From positions 37,847,026 through 37,911,025 of the forward strand of contig OY294048.1 of the NCBI GenBank assembly GCA_958510825.1: a stretch of 64,000 bases of DNA. The letters are read 5' to 3'. Shown here one piece after another: positions 46,210 through 56,765 of the stretch. The DNA comes from Brachypterus glaber. Lineage: Eukaryota > Arthropoda > Insecta > Coleoptera > Kateretidae. The notes below the pieces were generated by a model. It was not told the origin of the DNA, searched no databases, and saw only the letters and a list, made by a program, of their open reading frames with translations. The stretch's first letter is position 1; every line of letters starts with the position of its first letter. Made by a program: the position numbers and the translations under genes.

Positions 46210-46280
46210 CTTCCAGAAAAAACAATAATATTTATTTCATAACTAATTGTTATTTAACAATTTAACCTACAAAAACTTAC

Positions 46281-46337
46281 CAGTAGTAGATGTTGTTATA
46301 CTTTTTTTTTCTTCTTCTCCTTCTTCTTGAGTAGCTT
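46281..46337 (-). CDS. Micro-exon 14, 57 nt
   Basis: It encodes EATQEEGEEEKKSITTSTT; a Glu codon has become Lys. Canonical splice sites. Confidence 0.7.
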
Positions 46338-46405
46338 CTAGAAAAAACATAAATATTTATTTTATAACCAATAGTTATTTAATAATTTAACCTATAAAAA
46401 CTTAC

Positions 46406-46462
46406 CAGTAGTAGATGTTGTTATACTTTCTTTTTCTTCTTCTCCTTCTTCTTGAGTAGCTT
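46406..46462 (-). CDS. Micro-exon 15, 57 nt
   Basis: It encodes EATQEEGEEEKESITTSTT. The acceptor is tatag instead of tctag, still valid. Confidence 0.7.
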
Positions 46463-46530
46463 CTATAAAAAACATAAATATTTATTTTATAACCAATAGT
46501 TATTTAATAATTTAACCTATAAAAACTTAC

Positions 46531-46587
46531 CAGTAGTGGATGTTGTTATACTTTCTTTTTCTTTTTCTCCTTCTTCTTGAGTAGCTT
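46531..46587 (-). CDS. Micro-exon 16, 57 nt
   Basis: It encodes EATQEEGEKEKESITTSTT. Canonical splice sites. Confidence 0.7.
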
Positions 46588-46655
46588 CTAGAAAAAAACT
46601 ATATTATTTATTTTATAACCAATTGTTGTTTAACAATTTAACCTATAAAACTTAC

Positions 46656-46694
46656 CAGTAGTATATGTTGATATACTTTCATCTTTAGTAACAT
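46656..46694 (-). CDS. Micro-exon 17, 39 nt
   Basis: The acceptor is tttttag and the donor gtaag. It encodes DVTKDESISTYTT. It is the last unit of the tight array; a 4.1-kb mobile element separates it from micro-exon 18. Confidence 0.65.
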
Positions 46695-46891
46695 CTAAAA
46701 AAAAGGTAATTAATTTACATTCGATTACCCTGTCCCACAACGAAAATGTACTTTTTTTCTGACATAACCTGTCTTAAAGCAGTTATTCTTCTGATTACAA
46801 ATTTTTGTTCAGATTTGGGCTACCACCGCACGGTTTTTATATACAGGGTGCTTAAGAAAAAAAAACCTTTTTTTTATATGTCTGTATACAT

Positions 46892-47033
46892 CTATACTGC
46901 CGTGCTATGAAAGACCCGCGTATCTCCATTTGTAGAATAGCAGCGTTTTCAAAATATTACACCGAGTAGACGTGAAAACGTTGCTATGCGTCAAATGGAG
47001 ATACGCGGGTCTTTCATAGGACGGCCGTATAGA
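46892..47033. mobile_element. Foldback MITE family 1, diverged copy
   Basis: The arms ctatgaaagacccgcgtatc and gatacgcgggtctttcatag flank the core gcagcgttttcaaaatatta and gacgtgaaaacgttgctatg, which is shared with 1-105 and 19726-19850. Confidence 0.8.
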
Positions 47034-47792
47034 TCCTGAATTTATGAATATTTTTGTATCAAATTCGGGTGACTTATAAAAAAAGGATGTGCTTTTAAGA
47101 AGTTGATAGATTTTTTATAATATCGACCGCCATTTTTTATAGTAATTTTTTTTACTGTCAAATTTTTGAAAGACTTTTTTTTACGTAACAAGAATTAAAA
47201 CATTCTGTTTTTATCTCGCTTCAATTTACTTTTTTATTATTTAATAGGGAGCTTCTAGAAGTGGCGCTAAATAAATTTTGAGTGCATCGTGTCGGAAATG
47301 TTAACCCCAATGTATAGTAGGAGCGCCCCCGAGCAAGTCGAAACAGTACACAGGCCTTAAAACTGATTATAACGCTTCTTTGCCGTGTTTGTGTTAAAAA
47401 AAAATTCTGAAGCCGGTGGATCAGACTGGAAGGCAAAATTAACGTTGTTTATCCTGATGTCAAATCTGTATTTTTGCCCAAATTAAAAGAAAATATTTTG
47501 AAACAAGATACTGAAATGGAAGGACAAAATAATGAAATAAAAAAAATGTAAATAAGGAATCTGAAGATATTGAAATAGGAGAATATGTGACTGAGACATA
47601 TCAAGACTTGCCATTTGAACATAATGAAATTCATTTTTCGAGCAGATCTGAATTGTTTGGATGTTTAACAGTTTAACCTACTACAAAAAGACACAAGGAT
47701 TACTGTATACCGTAATCTAGAGCCTAAGTTTGCCTGCTTTTATGCAATGAAGGACGACCTTTGCTATTGTAGGTAATAATATACAGGGCTTA

Positions 47793-48480
47793 ATGCACCA
47801 AATGCAAATTAAATATCATAAGCCATCCCAGTGGCGTCTTTTTACAGATGCTTCAAAATCTAGTTTGAAGGTTGTTTTATTACACAATGGAAACAAGAAG
47901 CCTTCAATTCTTATTGCGTCGTATTCTACAAATATGAAAGAATATGAAAATATGAAAATTATCTTACTACATATTAAATTGCGGTTAACGAAAATTGTTG
48001 TAAAGGCATTAAAACAAGACGATGAACCATATTTGTAACTAAAAGAAAAGTTCCCGAAGCTGTCAGAAGCCAAATTAAAGAGGGGGTTTGTAGGACCACA
48101 ACTCAGAAAAAAATTTAAAGAGGAATTTTGAGTTAAAACATTCTAAGTCTGAAAAACTGGCCTGGCTTTCATTGAAAATTGTAATCTCTCGACTTCTAGG
48201 TTAAAAAAGGAAGAAGAATTATGTAGGTCTGGTGAAATCACTCATAAGAAACTACCGATTGGTGGGATATAGAATGTCCCTTAAAATACATTCACATCTG
48301 GATTACTTTCCAGCTAATCTCGGCGCTGTCAGTAAGAAGCAAGGTGAAAGATTTCATCAAATTGCGAATATGGAAAAGCGTTATTAGGCAAAAGGACATC
48401 CTGCTATGTTGGGTGATTACTATTGGTCCGTAGAAGCAGTATATACAACTGTATACAAAAGAAAAAAAAGTAATAAACAT
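47793..48480 (+). pseudogene. Broken ORF of a widespread arthropod repeat-ORF family
   Basis: The frame starts KYHKPSQWRLFTDASKSSLK and VVLLHNGNKKPSI, jumps (internal deletion) to LLHIKLRLTKIVVKALKQDD, then after stops and frameshifts KFPKLSEAKLKRGFVGPQ and, near 48285-48400, IHSHLDYFPANLGAVS and GERFHQIANMEKRY. These blocks appear in this order in a large uncharacterised ORF found in many copies in arthropod genomes. I know it only as a repeat-associated family of unknown biochemical role. A decayed N-terminal relative is at 4240-4480. It is clearly dead here. Confidence 0.6.
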
Positions 48481-49045
48481 TTACATTATTTTTAGTTCAG
48501 GTTATATAGTTGTTAACGCAAGTCATTAAGGCTCCTAGATAAAATTAAGCTAAATGCATTATTTATTATTATCTTATGGAAACTGTCTTTCGGTCAAAAA
48601 TTCTAAATTTTTAGTATGATATAGATTTCATCTTTCTGATCAAAAGCATGCAAGTCCGAAAACCCAGCACTTTTACAATATTGGTTGAAAATTACCATAA
48701 TTATAGCTTACATTCTACAAAAGATAGCAGTAAAATTACCAAAATAAAAATTCACATTTTTACAGTGAATTTACAGTACTGATTTAAATATACCACTTTC
48801 TTTGCTGGTAACATATGACCTACTTTATTTGCTGTGAAATTACCATATTTGCATTTAGCGTACGGGACAAAATTCAGTAATGGGAGAAAATATGTCTCTA
48901 GCTCCAAAAAAACTTAAATATGGATTTTTTGTGCAATTTAGTTATTAAAATGTCTTCAATATTAACTGGTTTTGATACTCAGTTAATAATAGCTTCTATA
49001 AATATCGTGTGTTTTGAAAATCTGATATATTAACCTAAAAAACGT

Positions 49046-49939
49046 AACAACGGTCCCTTGTCTCCCGCAACCTTGTATGTATGTATTTGTATGTAGATTA
49101 CCTTAATTAAACTTTGCAAAATATTTTTTAGTTAATCTAAGAACTGTTAACTTACGTCATAAGACTTATTTACTTGGAAAATCTTATACTGGTTTGAATA
49201 AAAAAAATAATAACTTATGTCTCCCAATTTAAATCGAGCGCTTCTTATATTAGTAAAATCCGACAGTGCTAGAATGCCGATCGTGGTACATTAAAATTAT
49301 TAGTAGAAGATCAGTACCAAGTATTTTAATTACGTGTTAAGAGCGGTAAGTACTTCTAATTGTAAATATGCATTTAATAAATTTAGTTTAAGCGATGTTA
49401 TTTTAATGCGTACTTTTTAAATGAACAACGCCGGTCCCTAATATTATCTTAATTGTTTTTAATTATATCTCAGACTAAACATTTTATATTTGTACAATAA
49501 CATATACAATACGTAACCTCAAATTTGCAGGAACTGATCTCAAAGACCTTGATCCAAATCCCACTAATTGTATCTAAACGCAACGACGGTCCCTTGTAAC
49601 GACGGTCCCCACGAAAAGGAACCGTTGTTGCTAACATAGGGAACGTTGTTACATATTTGAAAAATTATGCAAATTTTTACTCTGTTAACATTGTTCTTTC
49701 TAAAACTCTTGCAGAATAAAGAAATAAATATATTCCAAACTCAAAAAAAAACAATATAATGCCTAAAATTAATCTTAGAGAAAGCCAATTGGATGAAAAG
49801 GGGAGTGAGAAATATAAAAAATATTATATTAAAAATATTAATTTTATTTTTAAATTGAGAAAATTTGGTCCCTTTTCTAAGAACAACGGTCCCTATAAAA
49901 AAATAACGACGGTCCCTATAAATAATAACAACGGTCCCT
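49046..49939. repeat. Dispersed aac(a/g)acggtccct motif, seven direct copies and one inverted
   Basis: The 13-mer aac(a/g)acggtccc(t) occurs at about 49046, 49424 (with two extra bases), 49582, 49598, 49882, 49905 and 49927; a reverse copy (aaccgttgttg) is at about 49618. Spacing is irregular and the flanks are AT-rich. The frames at 49741-49995 on both strands simply traverse it. It could be a subterminal binding-site array of the surrounding element. Confidence 0.6.
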
Positions 49940-50873
49940 CTAAGAATAATAAAATTGTTGCTAATCAACTGTATGTACAACCCTCTTGGATTTGATCTTT
50001 TATTACAATATAAAGAATAACTATCACAATTTTTGTTTTTTAATATATTTTTTTTAATTTATTATTATTAAACCAATTTATACCATTATTAAATTTTATT
50101 CCGTACGTACTGTTCCGGCTCATACTATATAGCGCTCATACCTGTACTAAAATTACCATCATGAAGCACTTAAAATTGATGTAGCGCGCCACTTCTAGAA
50201 GCTCCTCATCAAAAAATAAAAAATCAAAATAAAGTCAACTTAGAAGCACATCCTTTTTTTAAAAGTTTCCGGAATTTAATCAAAAAATTCTACAGACATT
50301 TAAATTAATTTAAAAGGTGTTTTTTTTTCTAAAACACCCTGTATATAAAAAATGTGCTGTCGTAGCCCAAGTCTAAAAAAAGATTCAGATGGGGCGTTTT
50401 CTCGCTATCCTTTTCATCCAGGATAGACATGATTTTGACATATTTAATGACAAATTGAGTTTCAGTGGAAGTCAAAATGTGGTATTGAAAAAACTGTTTT
50501 CACAGCATATCCATTTTTATTGTAAAATCTAAAAAAAGTATGTAAAAGTGCAAAGTACATATATCTCCTATAGCCCTGTAGAATTCGGGTGACCCCAAAG
50601 TTCATAAATATTTTAGAAATAAAAAAACAGTTTAGTACCACATTTTGATTTCCACTGATACATTTTGCCATTTATCACTTATATGTCAAAATCATGTTTT
50701 TTACAGTCCATCCTGGATGAAAAGGATAGCGAGAAAACGGCCCAAGAATCAGGAGAAAAACTGCTTTAAGATGAGTTATGTCAGAAAAAAAAGTATGCTT
50801 CAAAAATTTCATTTTGTGGGATAGTGTTATTAATTTGCCTACAATAGTTTAGTCAAAAAGTATTAAAACTTGC

Positions 50874-50900
50874 CAGTAGTGGATGTTGTTATACTTTCTT
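50874..50900 (-). CDS. Micro-exon 18, 27 nt, GC donor, rebuilt acceptor
   Basis: It encodes EESITTSTT. A T-tract and ctaagag have been inserted into an ancestral longer exon (remnant AAATTATCCAAAAAGAAG at about 50917-50934). The new AG after the T-tract is the only nearby acceptor that keeps phase 1. It is plausible but less certain than the array exons. Confidence 0.45.
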
Positions 50901-50962
50901 CTCTTAGAAAAAAAAAATCTTCTTTTTGGATAATTTCTAGAAGAAAACAAATTACGTTGATG

Positions 50963-52951
50963 TACACTCAAAAATTTTCCATTTTTCCACCATTTTAGCT
51001 GATTCTAGACCTTGCTTCGTTTTTCTCGATCAGCTCGTTTTTTTGAGATAGGTATAGAGCAAAGTGTTTTTTTGCCTATAGTTGTAGTAAAAAAATTAAG
51101 GTCTAAATATTTTTTTGCGGTAGATTGGTTCTCTATTAATTAAAAAGCACAAAAAAAGCGGATTTAAAATATATTTATTCTTTTTTTTTATAGACTTCTA
51201 AATTTAAAATATGGCATTTTGTTGCCTTTTTTCGCTATATTTTCATGAAAATCTATTATATAAAATCCAAATTGACTGACTTCAGGAGAAAACACCCAGC
51301 CCAAACCCCTGGATTTAGAAACTTGAAGTTTGGACAGTTTGTTCTTTTTATCATTTAAGCACAAACTAAGAAACGATTTTTCGAAATTCAGCCCTTAAGG
51401 GGGTGAAACGGGGGATGAAAGGGTTTTTAAAAAGTGTGCGTATCTCAGAGACATCTAAATCTAGAATCTTCATATTAAAAGATACATGTTTCAGGATTTT
51501 TCGATATTCAACCCCTAAGGGGTAAAACGGGTGTTGAAAGGTTTTTTTAAAGGTGTACGTATCTCAGAGACCTCTTAATCTAGAATCTTCACATTTGTCA
51601 CAAGTATTCTTTATCAAAATCGAAAAGAAATATATTTCAGGAATTTTCAATATTCGACCCCTAAGGGGGTGAAACGGGGGTTACTTTACAATCTCAATAT
51701 TTATCAAAAAAGTTTTTTATTGATATCTAAAATTAAAATAAAAGAAATACTTCCTTCCCCTTGATTGCGGAAAAATTATTAAACGAGGTTAGTAAAGAGA
51801 GAACTAATTTAAGTTTTTAACTAACCCGTTCAAAGGACGGGCTTCACGGCTTTTTTATATAAATACTAAAGATATGGCTCTAATTTTTATGAACAACACT
51901 AACACACATACATGTGAGGTTTGTAAAAATAAAAAAGATTTAGATTGAATACAGTAACGGAGGTTTTACGGGAAATTATTAAAAGCAGAACAACAATATT
52001 TTGATGTTTATTTTATATTATTTTAATATTTTAAAGGAAGGAGAAAAATCTTTTCTTTTAATTTTTCGTTTTGTTTTTTTTTTCATAACATAATTTATCG
52101 TGTTGCTCTTTCAAAAATAAATAAAATACTTCAATATATTTGTTTTTTTTTTCGATACTCCGCGCTAAAATCTCTGTCACTGGATTAAATCAAAAACTTT
52201 TTAAACCGCACAGGGACGTCTCGAGGGGAACAGAACAACAATATTTTGATGTTTATTTTATATTATTTTAATATTTTAAAGAAAGGAGAAAAATCTTTTC
52301 TTTTAATTTTTCGTTTTGTGTTTTTTTTTTCATAACATAATTTATCGTGTTGCTCTTTCAAAAATAAATAAAATACTTCAATATATTTGTTTTTTTTTTT
52401 CGATACTCCGCGCTAAAATCTCTGTCACTGGATTAAATCAAAAACTTTTTAAACCGCACAGGGACGTCTCGAGGGGATATCCCGGGAAGGTCCTTTCGGG
52501 ATATCCCTGTGATATACAGGTAGTATGTCCCCGGGAAATACGAAGGACATTTGGGATGTACGAGGTTTTTCCATGGGATATACGGTTTGGAAAGTTGCTC
52601 GACTTCCCATTTAGTAACAAAAGTATATCCTGGGGAAGTCGCAAATTTCCGTTTAGTAATCCTGGGGATACGCATTGTAAAACGTGTCCTTTATGGGTAT
52701 GTGTTAGTACTGCATATAAAAATTAGTCATAGCTTTACAAGGGTGTAGATATCCACTGCAAAAAGAAAAGAATTAGACATTTTTTCACTACATCTATAGG
52801 AAAAAAACACTGTGCACTATATCTCAACAAAAAAAAAACGAGCTGATCGAGAAAAACGGAAAGGTTTCAAAATCAGCGCATCAAATATAACCAGACGCAA
52901 CTAAAAGGTCCCCGGCAAAAAAAAATATATTTTTTTGTAAAGCAGTGTCAT
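50963..52951. mobile_element. Foldback element family 3, copy with internal tandem repeats
   Basis: The left arm (tttctcgatcagctcgtttt, attggttctctattaa) is inverted at the right end (aatccactgcaaa, aaacgagctgatcgagaaaa). Inner arms pair around gtaacggaggttttac / ctaaaatctctgtcactgg. It carries three tandem units (51371, 51491, 51636) with cccctaagggggtgaaacgg and a direct duplication of about 246 bp (51986-52230 and 52231-52477). The related copy at 60880-61965 is more compact. Confidence 0.65.
52478..52690. repeat. GC-richer dispersed repeat, copy 1 (copy 2 at 57893-58140)
   Basis: The blocks gaggggatatcccgggaagg, cctttcgggata, gtatgtccccgggaaatac and cctggggaagtcgcaaattt recur at 57893-58140. 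Gene-like frames on both strands (ending RITKRKFATSPGYTFVTK on the minus strand in both copies) are shared only because the DNA is repeated. Confidence 0.7.
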
Positions 52952-53466
52952 TATTATTTTATGACCAATTACACAGGCCAACAAGTATTTTGTGATCGGA
53001 TATTTTTTTTTATTTTCTGGCTTAGTTAGGACTCACTGACTGCCAAACAAGTATTTTTTTGTTTTCATCACGTTTAATTTTTTTCAGCTATAGACCATGC
53101 CAAAAATCTCATTCTTTAACATGAAGTGTAGAATGTTTAAGTTTAACATAATCAAGAGAAACCATTTGACACGTTTTTAGAAAGATCAAAACAAAAATAA
53201 AATTTTGGACCACCCTTATGGCGGATTTTTTTTTATTTTTGTTATTTTATTAGAAACCAGCGGTATCAAAAATAGTCGTATCCAAAAATTCAGAATTTTG
53301 TCCCTCGTTTTTTTTTCTTGGCCCACTGTGCGGTTGTTCAAACCCCTAACGTGACGGACAAAAACGGAAGTTATATTCGAAATCGACATAACTAAATTAC
53401 CCAAATCAGTTGTTGGTCTGTGTTATTAATTAACAATAGTTTATCCAAAATCCTATAAAAACTTAC

Positions 53467-53493
53467 CAATTTTACTTTCATCTTCAGTATCAT
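53467..53493 (-). CDS. Micro-exon 19, 27 nt (module A)
   Basis: Acceptor tttttag, donor gtaag. It encodes DDTEDESKI. Only nine codons, yet phase 1 to phase 1. Confidence 0.6.
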
Positions 53494-53553
53494 CTAAAAA
53501 AAAATTATAACAGTTTATTGATTTAGTTTAGTCAGTAGTGGATGTTGTTATAC

Positions 53554-53595
53554 CTTCTCTCGAGCCTTCCCCTTCTTGAGCAACTTCCGAGGTAC
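53554..53595 (-). CDS. Micro-exon 20, 42 nt, donor shifted upstream (module A)
   Basis: The donor position used elsewhere reads CTACTG|actaaa here and is not a splice site. Twenty-one bases upstream GAAG|gtataa is a plausible donor and preserves phase 1, giving GTSEVAQEGEGSRE. The old exon remainder (ITTSTT) would become intronic. Confidence 0.5.
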
Positions 53596-53672
53596 CTAGA
53601 AAAACAATTATTATTATTTTATAATCAATTATTATTTAATAATAGTTTATTTAGAAACATTTAAAAACTAAC

Positions 53673-53708
53673 CAGTAATAGATGTTTTACTTTCATCTTT
53701 AGTAACAT
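53673..53708 (-). CDS. Micro-exon 21, 36 nt (module A)
   Basis: Acceptor ttttag, donor gttag. It encodes DVTKDESKTSIT. Confidence 0.6.
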
Positions 53709-53750
53709 CTAAAAAAAAAACAATTAATTTACAATCGATTACACTGCTCA

Positions 53751-54440
53751 AAAATATTTGCGGTTCCGAAATCAGCGCATCAAATATAACCAGACGCAAC
53801 TAAGAGGTTCCCGGCAAAAAAAATATATATTTTTTTGTAAAGCAGTGTCATTATTATTTTATGACCAATTACACAGGCCAGCAAGTACTTTGTGATAGGA
53901 TATTTTGTTTTATTTTCTGGCTTAGTTAAGACTCAATGACTGCCAAAAAAGCATTTTTTTTTTGTTTTCATCACGTTCAATTTTTTTCAGCTATAAACCT
54001 TGCCAAAAATCTTATTCTTTAACATGAAGTGTAGAATTTTTAAGTTATGGACATTGGTCTACATCAACATAATCAAGAGAAAACATTTGACACATTTTTA
54101 GCAAGATCAAAACAAAAAATAAAATTTTGGACCACCCTTATAGCGCGGATTTTTTTATTATTTTTGTTATTTTATTCGAAATCAGCGGTATCAAAAATAG
54201 TCGTATCCAAAAGTTCAGAAATTTGTCCCTCGTTTTTTTTCTTGGTCCACTGTGCGGTTGTTCAAAACCCTTACATGACGGACAAAAATGGAAGTCTATT
54301 CGAAATCAAAATAACTAAATTACCCAAATCAGTTGTTGGTCTGTGTTATTAATTAACAATAGTTTATTCAAAATCCTATAGAAACTTACCAATTTCACTT
54401 TCATCTTCAGTATCATCTAGAAAAAAATAATAATTTATAG
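53751..54440. repeat. Module B: second duplicated block
   Basis: It is the same order as module A. Only the 27-nt exon is intact. A chimeric remnant at 54461-54493 (GTAACAGAG junction) shows a deletion fusing the second and third exon sites; it has neither acceptor nor donor. Confidence 0.7.
54390..54416 (-). CDS. Micro-exon 22, 27 nt (module B)
   Basis: Acceptor tctag, donor gtaag. It encodes DDTEDESEI, one Lys-to-Glu change from the module A copy. Confidence 0.6.
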
Positions 54441-54460
54441 CAGTTTATATTTAGTTTAGT

Positions 54461-54493
54461 CAGTGATAGATGTTTTACTTTCATCTTTAGTAA
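54461..54493 (-). pseudogene. Broken micro-exon, splice sites lost
   Basis: The sequence still reads VTKDESKTSIT, but the left border is ctctg instead of an AG acceptor and the right border is CTG|actaaa. It probably arose by deletion between neighbouring exon units. Confidence 0.55.
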
Positions 54494-54495
54494 CA

Positions 54496-55195
54496 GAGAT
54501 TTTTTCTTATTTTAACACACACACATGTGAGGTTTGTAAAAATAAAAAAAGTTTTAGATTGAATCCAGTAACGGAGACTTTACTGAGAGTTATTTATAGC
54601 AGAACAACAATATTTTGAATTACTTAATGTTTTAAAGCAATAGAAAAAGTTTATTTTTATTTTTCGTTTTGTTTTTTTCATAATAAACTTGTTTATTTAA
54701 TATTATTTTAATGTTTTGAAGCAATAGATTTTTTTTTAATTTTTCGTTTCGTTTATTTCGTAATAAACCTAATTTATTGTATTGCTCTCCAAAAAATAAA
54801 TTAAATATTTCAATTTTTTTGTTTTTTTTTTACAATAACCCCCTGTAAAATCTCCGTCACTGGATTAAGTCTAAAACTTTTTTTATTTTTATAAACCGCA
54901 CATATGTGTTAGTATTGTTTATAAAAATTAGAGTCGTATCTTTAGTATTTATATAAAATTTTCATCAAAATATATCGAAAAAATGCGAAAAAAACTAATT
55001 TTTTGAATTTAGAACCTTATTAAAAACAACGAATAAAGAAATTTTAAATTCTCTTAAAGAACCAATCCACTGCAAAAAAAGAATTAGACATCTTTTTTAC
55101 TACATCTATAGGAAAAAAAACACTGCACTATATCTCAAAAAAAACGAGCTGATCGAGAAAAACGGAAAAAGGTTCCGAAATCAGCGCATCAAATA
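54496..55195. mobile_element. Foldback family 3 copy, left of the mariner insertion
   Basis: It shares 'taacggagactttactgaga', 'agcagaacaacaatattttg', 'cctgtaaaatctccgtcact' and 'aaaacgagctgatcgagaaa' with the copies at 59230-60010 and 61200-61960. It is interrupted at the word catcaaata by the mariner-like element. Confidence 0.65.
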
Positions 55196-55663
55196 CACGG
55201 TGTCCCACGGTAGACAAATCAGTCAAACTGTGGCGTTATTAACAAAGATATCAACATGAAACTTTTACCAGTCAATATGGACCTAATTATCTTCAATTGA
55301 CCCAAAACAAAAGTTTTCTACTTTTTTTTGGTTTTGAGCTAGAACTCCACACATGCACTTTTAAAAGCATAACAATACTTTCAAATGCCAAAATTAAAAA
55401 AAAATAACAATTTTTCTTTATCATATGATAGTTTTTTTCACTAAAAACAATAATTTTCGATTTAAATTCTTAATTTTATAAAACCTTAAAAAAGGGCAAT
55501 TGCATAATGGAATGACCCCGCTATGGCAAAAGAGTAGGATGCCTTGAAGTTAATTTTTTTAAATAAGTCGTATATGATGACATAAATGTAAAATTTGATT
55601 TTACATTATAATTAAAAAATTAACAAAGCAAGATTTTTATAAAACCAAGTTTTGAATGCCAAA

Positions 55664-55903
55664 ATGATAACTTTAGAAGTAAATAAAGAAATTATTTTAA
55701 CTTATGGAGAATATGCTCGAAATTTAAGAGAAACAACGAGAAGAATAGTAGAAAAGTTCCCCGATGATAGTATTAGTTACTTTAGCGTACGAAGAATTGT
55801 TAATTTATTTTTGGATACTGGAGGAGTGAGGGACATAAAAAAAGTTTGCGAAAGTCCAGTAACCAAAGATCCTGAAACTATAACTATAATTCAATCAATT
55901 TGA
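55664..55903 (+). pseudogene. Truncated transposase-type helix-turn-helix ORF
   Basis: About 79 codons contain EIILTYGEYARNLRETTRRI, VEKFPDDSISYFSVRRIVNL and FLDTGGVRDI. This fits the helix-turn-helix pattern (YGE...N..E...+Y.E+FP......F......L..TG) found at the N-terminus of insect mariner-type transposases and related domains such as DUF4817. The catalytic DDE part is missing, since an hAT element and non-coding DNA follow. It is a dead remnant of the host mariner-like element. Confidence 0.6.
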
Positions 55904-56138
55904 TATTTTAACTTATGAGAATTATTCTTAGTATCATTTAACTTTTAATTCCAACCAAAATGTACGTAATTAATTACATAACAATAAATTCATTGACTAA
56001 ATTGCCTATAATATGACAGTTATTTTCCTTTGTTCTTCTGTAATTGGTCTAATTTTGGTCTGGTTTGGTTCAAAAAAACAAAACAAACGACTAAGAACAA
56101 AAGCACGAAGTAGGACTAGATGAAGTGACCCTAATATG

Positions 56139-56765
56139 CAGGGCCGGACAGAGCCAGTCCGGGCCCCGGTGCAACTTTTTACTCGGGCCCCCATTTTTTC
56201 AAAACATAATTGTCCCATGCAGGCCTGCAGCTAAGGCACTGAGGGCCGAAGCGGCGCCCCCATTCATTAACTAAGCGCCGCAGTCGAAAATTTTTCCAAA
56301 TTATGTTAATTTCTGACTGTTTTATTTTCATAGTTCAGCAAGCTTAAGTATGTAAAAAATAATAAAGTCTTAGCGCCGCAGGCGAAATTTTTTTCAATTT
56401 TGATAGGACTGGCGCCGCAGGCAATTTTTTTACAAATTTTAAGCTTTTGCAAGCTTGAACTAAAAAAAATACGTAGGTAAATTAGCCCTAGCGCCGCGGG
56501 CGAATTTTTTTACAAATTTTAAAACACTAGTAACAGTGCACTATTATTTTTTACAAAAATCCAAAAAGGCTTAAGCGCTGCAGCGGCGAAATTTTTTCTA
56601 TTGCCCATTTGGAACGAGATCTACTTATTTGTTCATTTTGACGCCTTATCGATCTGGGGGAGTATAAATAAATAAACTGTTTATTAAAAACTTCTGTCGC
56701 CGGGCCCCATTCGAGCCCGGACCCCGGGTAATCTGTACCCCCTGCACCCCCTGAATCCGGCCCTG
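56139..56765. mobile_element. Non-autonomous hAT element, 627 bp, 8-bp target duplication
   Basis: The termini cagggccgga and tccggccctg are complementary, and the 8-bp word ctaatatg flanks it (56131-56138 and 56766-56773). An 8-bp duplication with CAGGG ends is diagnostic of the hAT superfamily. The interior repeats gcgccgcaggcgaa-like phrases (about 56270, 56370, 56410, 56495) and is GC-richer than the host. No transposase is present. Confidence 0.85.

Larger units (their letters stand above)
47247..50205. mobile_element. Inner TIR element with gagcttctagaagtggcgc ends
   Basis: The left terminus gagcttctagaagtggcgc and right terminus gcgcgccacttctagaagctc are inverted copies. The interior carries the broken ORF at 47793-48480 and the acggtccc repeat field. 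It is probably a decayed DNA transposon that captured, or originally encoded, this ORF. Confidence 0.6.
46727..50826. mobile_element. 4.1-kb composite element between micro-exons 17 and 18
   Basis: The left end (tgtcccacaa, ctttttttctgacataacct, cttaaagcagttattc) and right end (gaaaaactgctttaag, gttatgtcagaaaaaaaag, ttgtgggata) are inverted. A second inverted pair lies inside: tttatatacagggtgctta (46837-46856) and aaacaccctgtatataaaa (50332-50350). Still further in are the termini of the next entry. It therefore looks like several insertions nested into one another. Confidence 0.6.
52889..53745. repeat. Module A: duplicated block carrying micro-exons 19-21
   Basis: About 860 bp share order and sequence with 53751-54440 (B), 57518-57870 plus 58590-59220 (C, split) and 60006-60883 (D). 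Landmarks are cagacgcaactaaaaggtcc, aaagcagtgtcattattatt, tcaagagaaaccatttgaca, cactgtgcggttgttcaaa and gttggtctgtgttattaatt. Each carries a 27-nt, a 42/57-nt and a 36-nt exon, or the remains of them. Confidence 0.75.

Noticed and set aside
44646..46694. The regularly spaced 125-bp array as a CRISPR array or simple satellite
   Set aside because: The units carry splice sites and phase-conserved coding blocks rather than short palindromic repeats with unique spacers, and the genome is eukaryotic.
49759..49995. 78-codon plus-strand frame with NNGP repeats
   Set aside because: The repeats come from the acggtccct motif field and the opposite strand is equally open; no coding evidence.
54047..54352. 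101-codon plus-strand frame and its minus-strand counterparts at 53.2, 58.7 and 60.4 kb
   Set aside because: They are intronic parts of the duplicated modules A-D; frames differ in length and break between copies.
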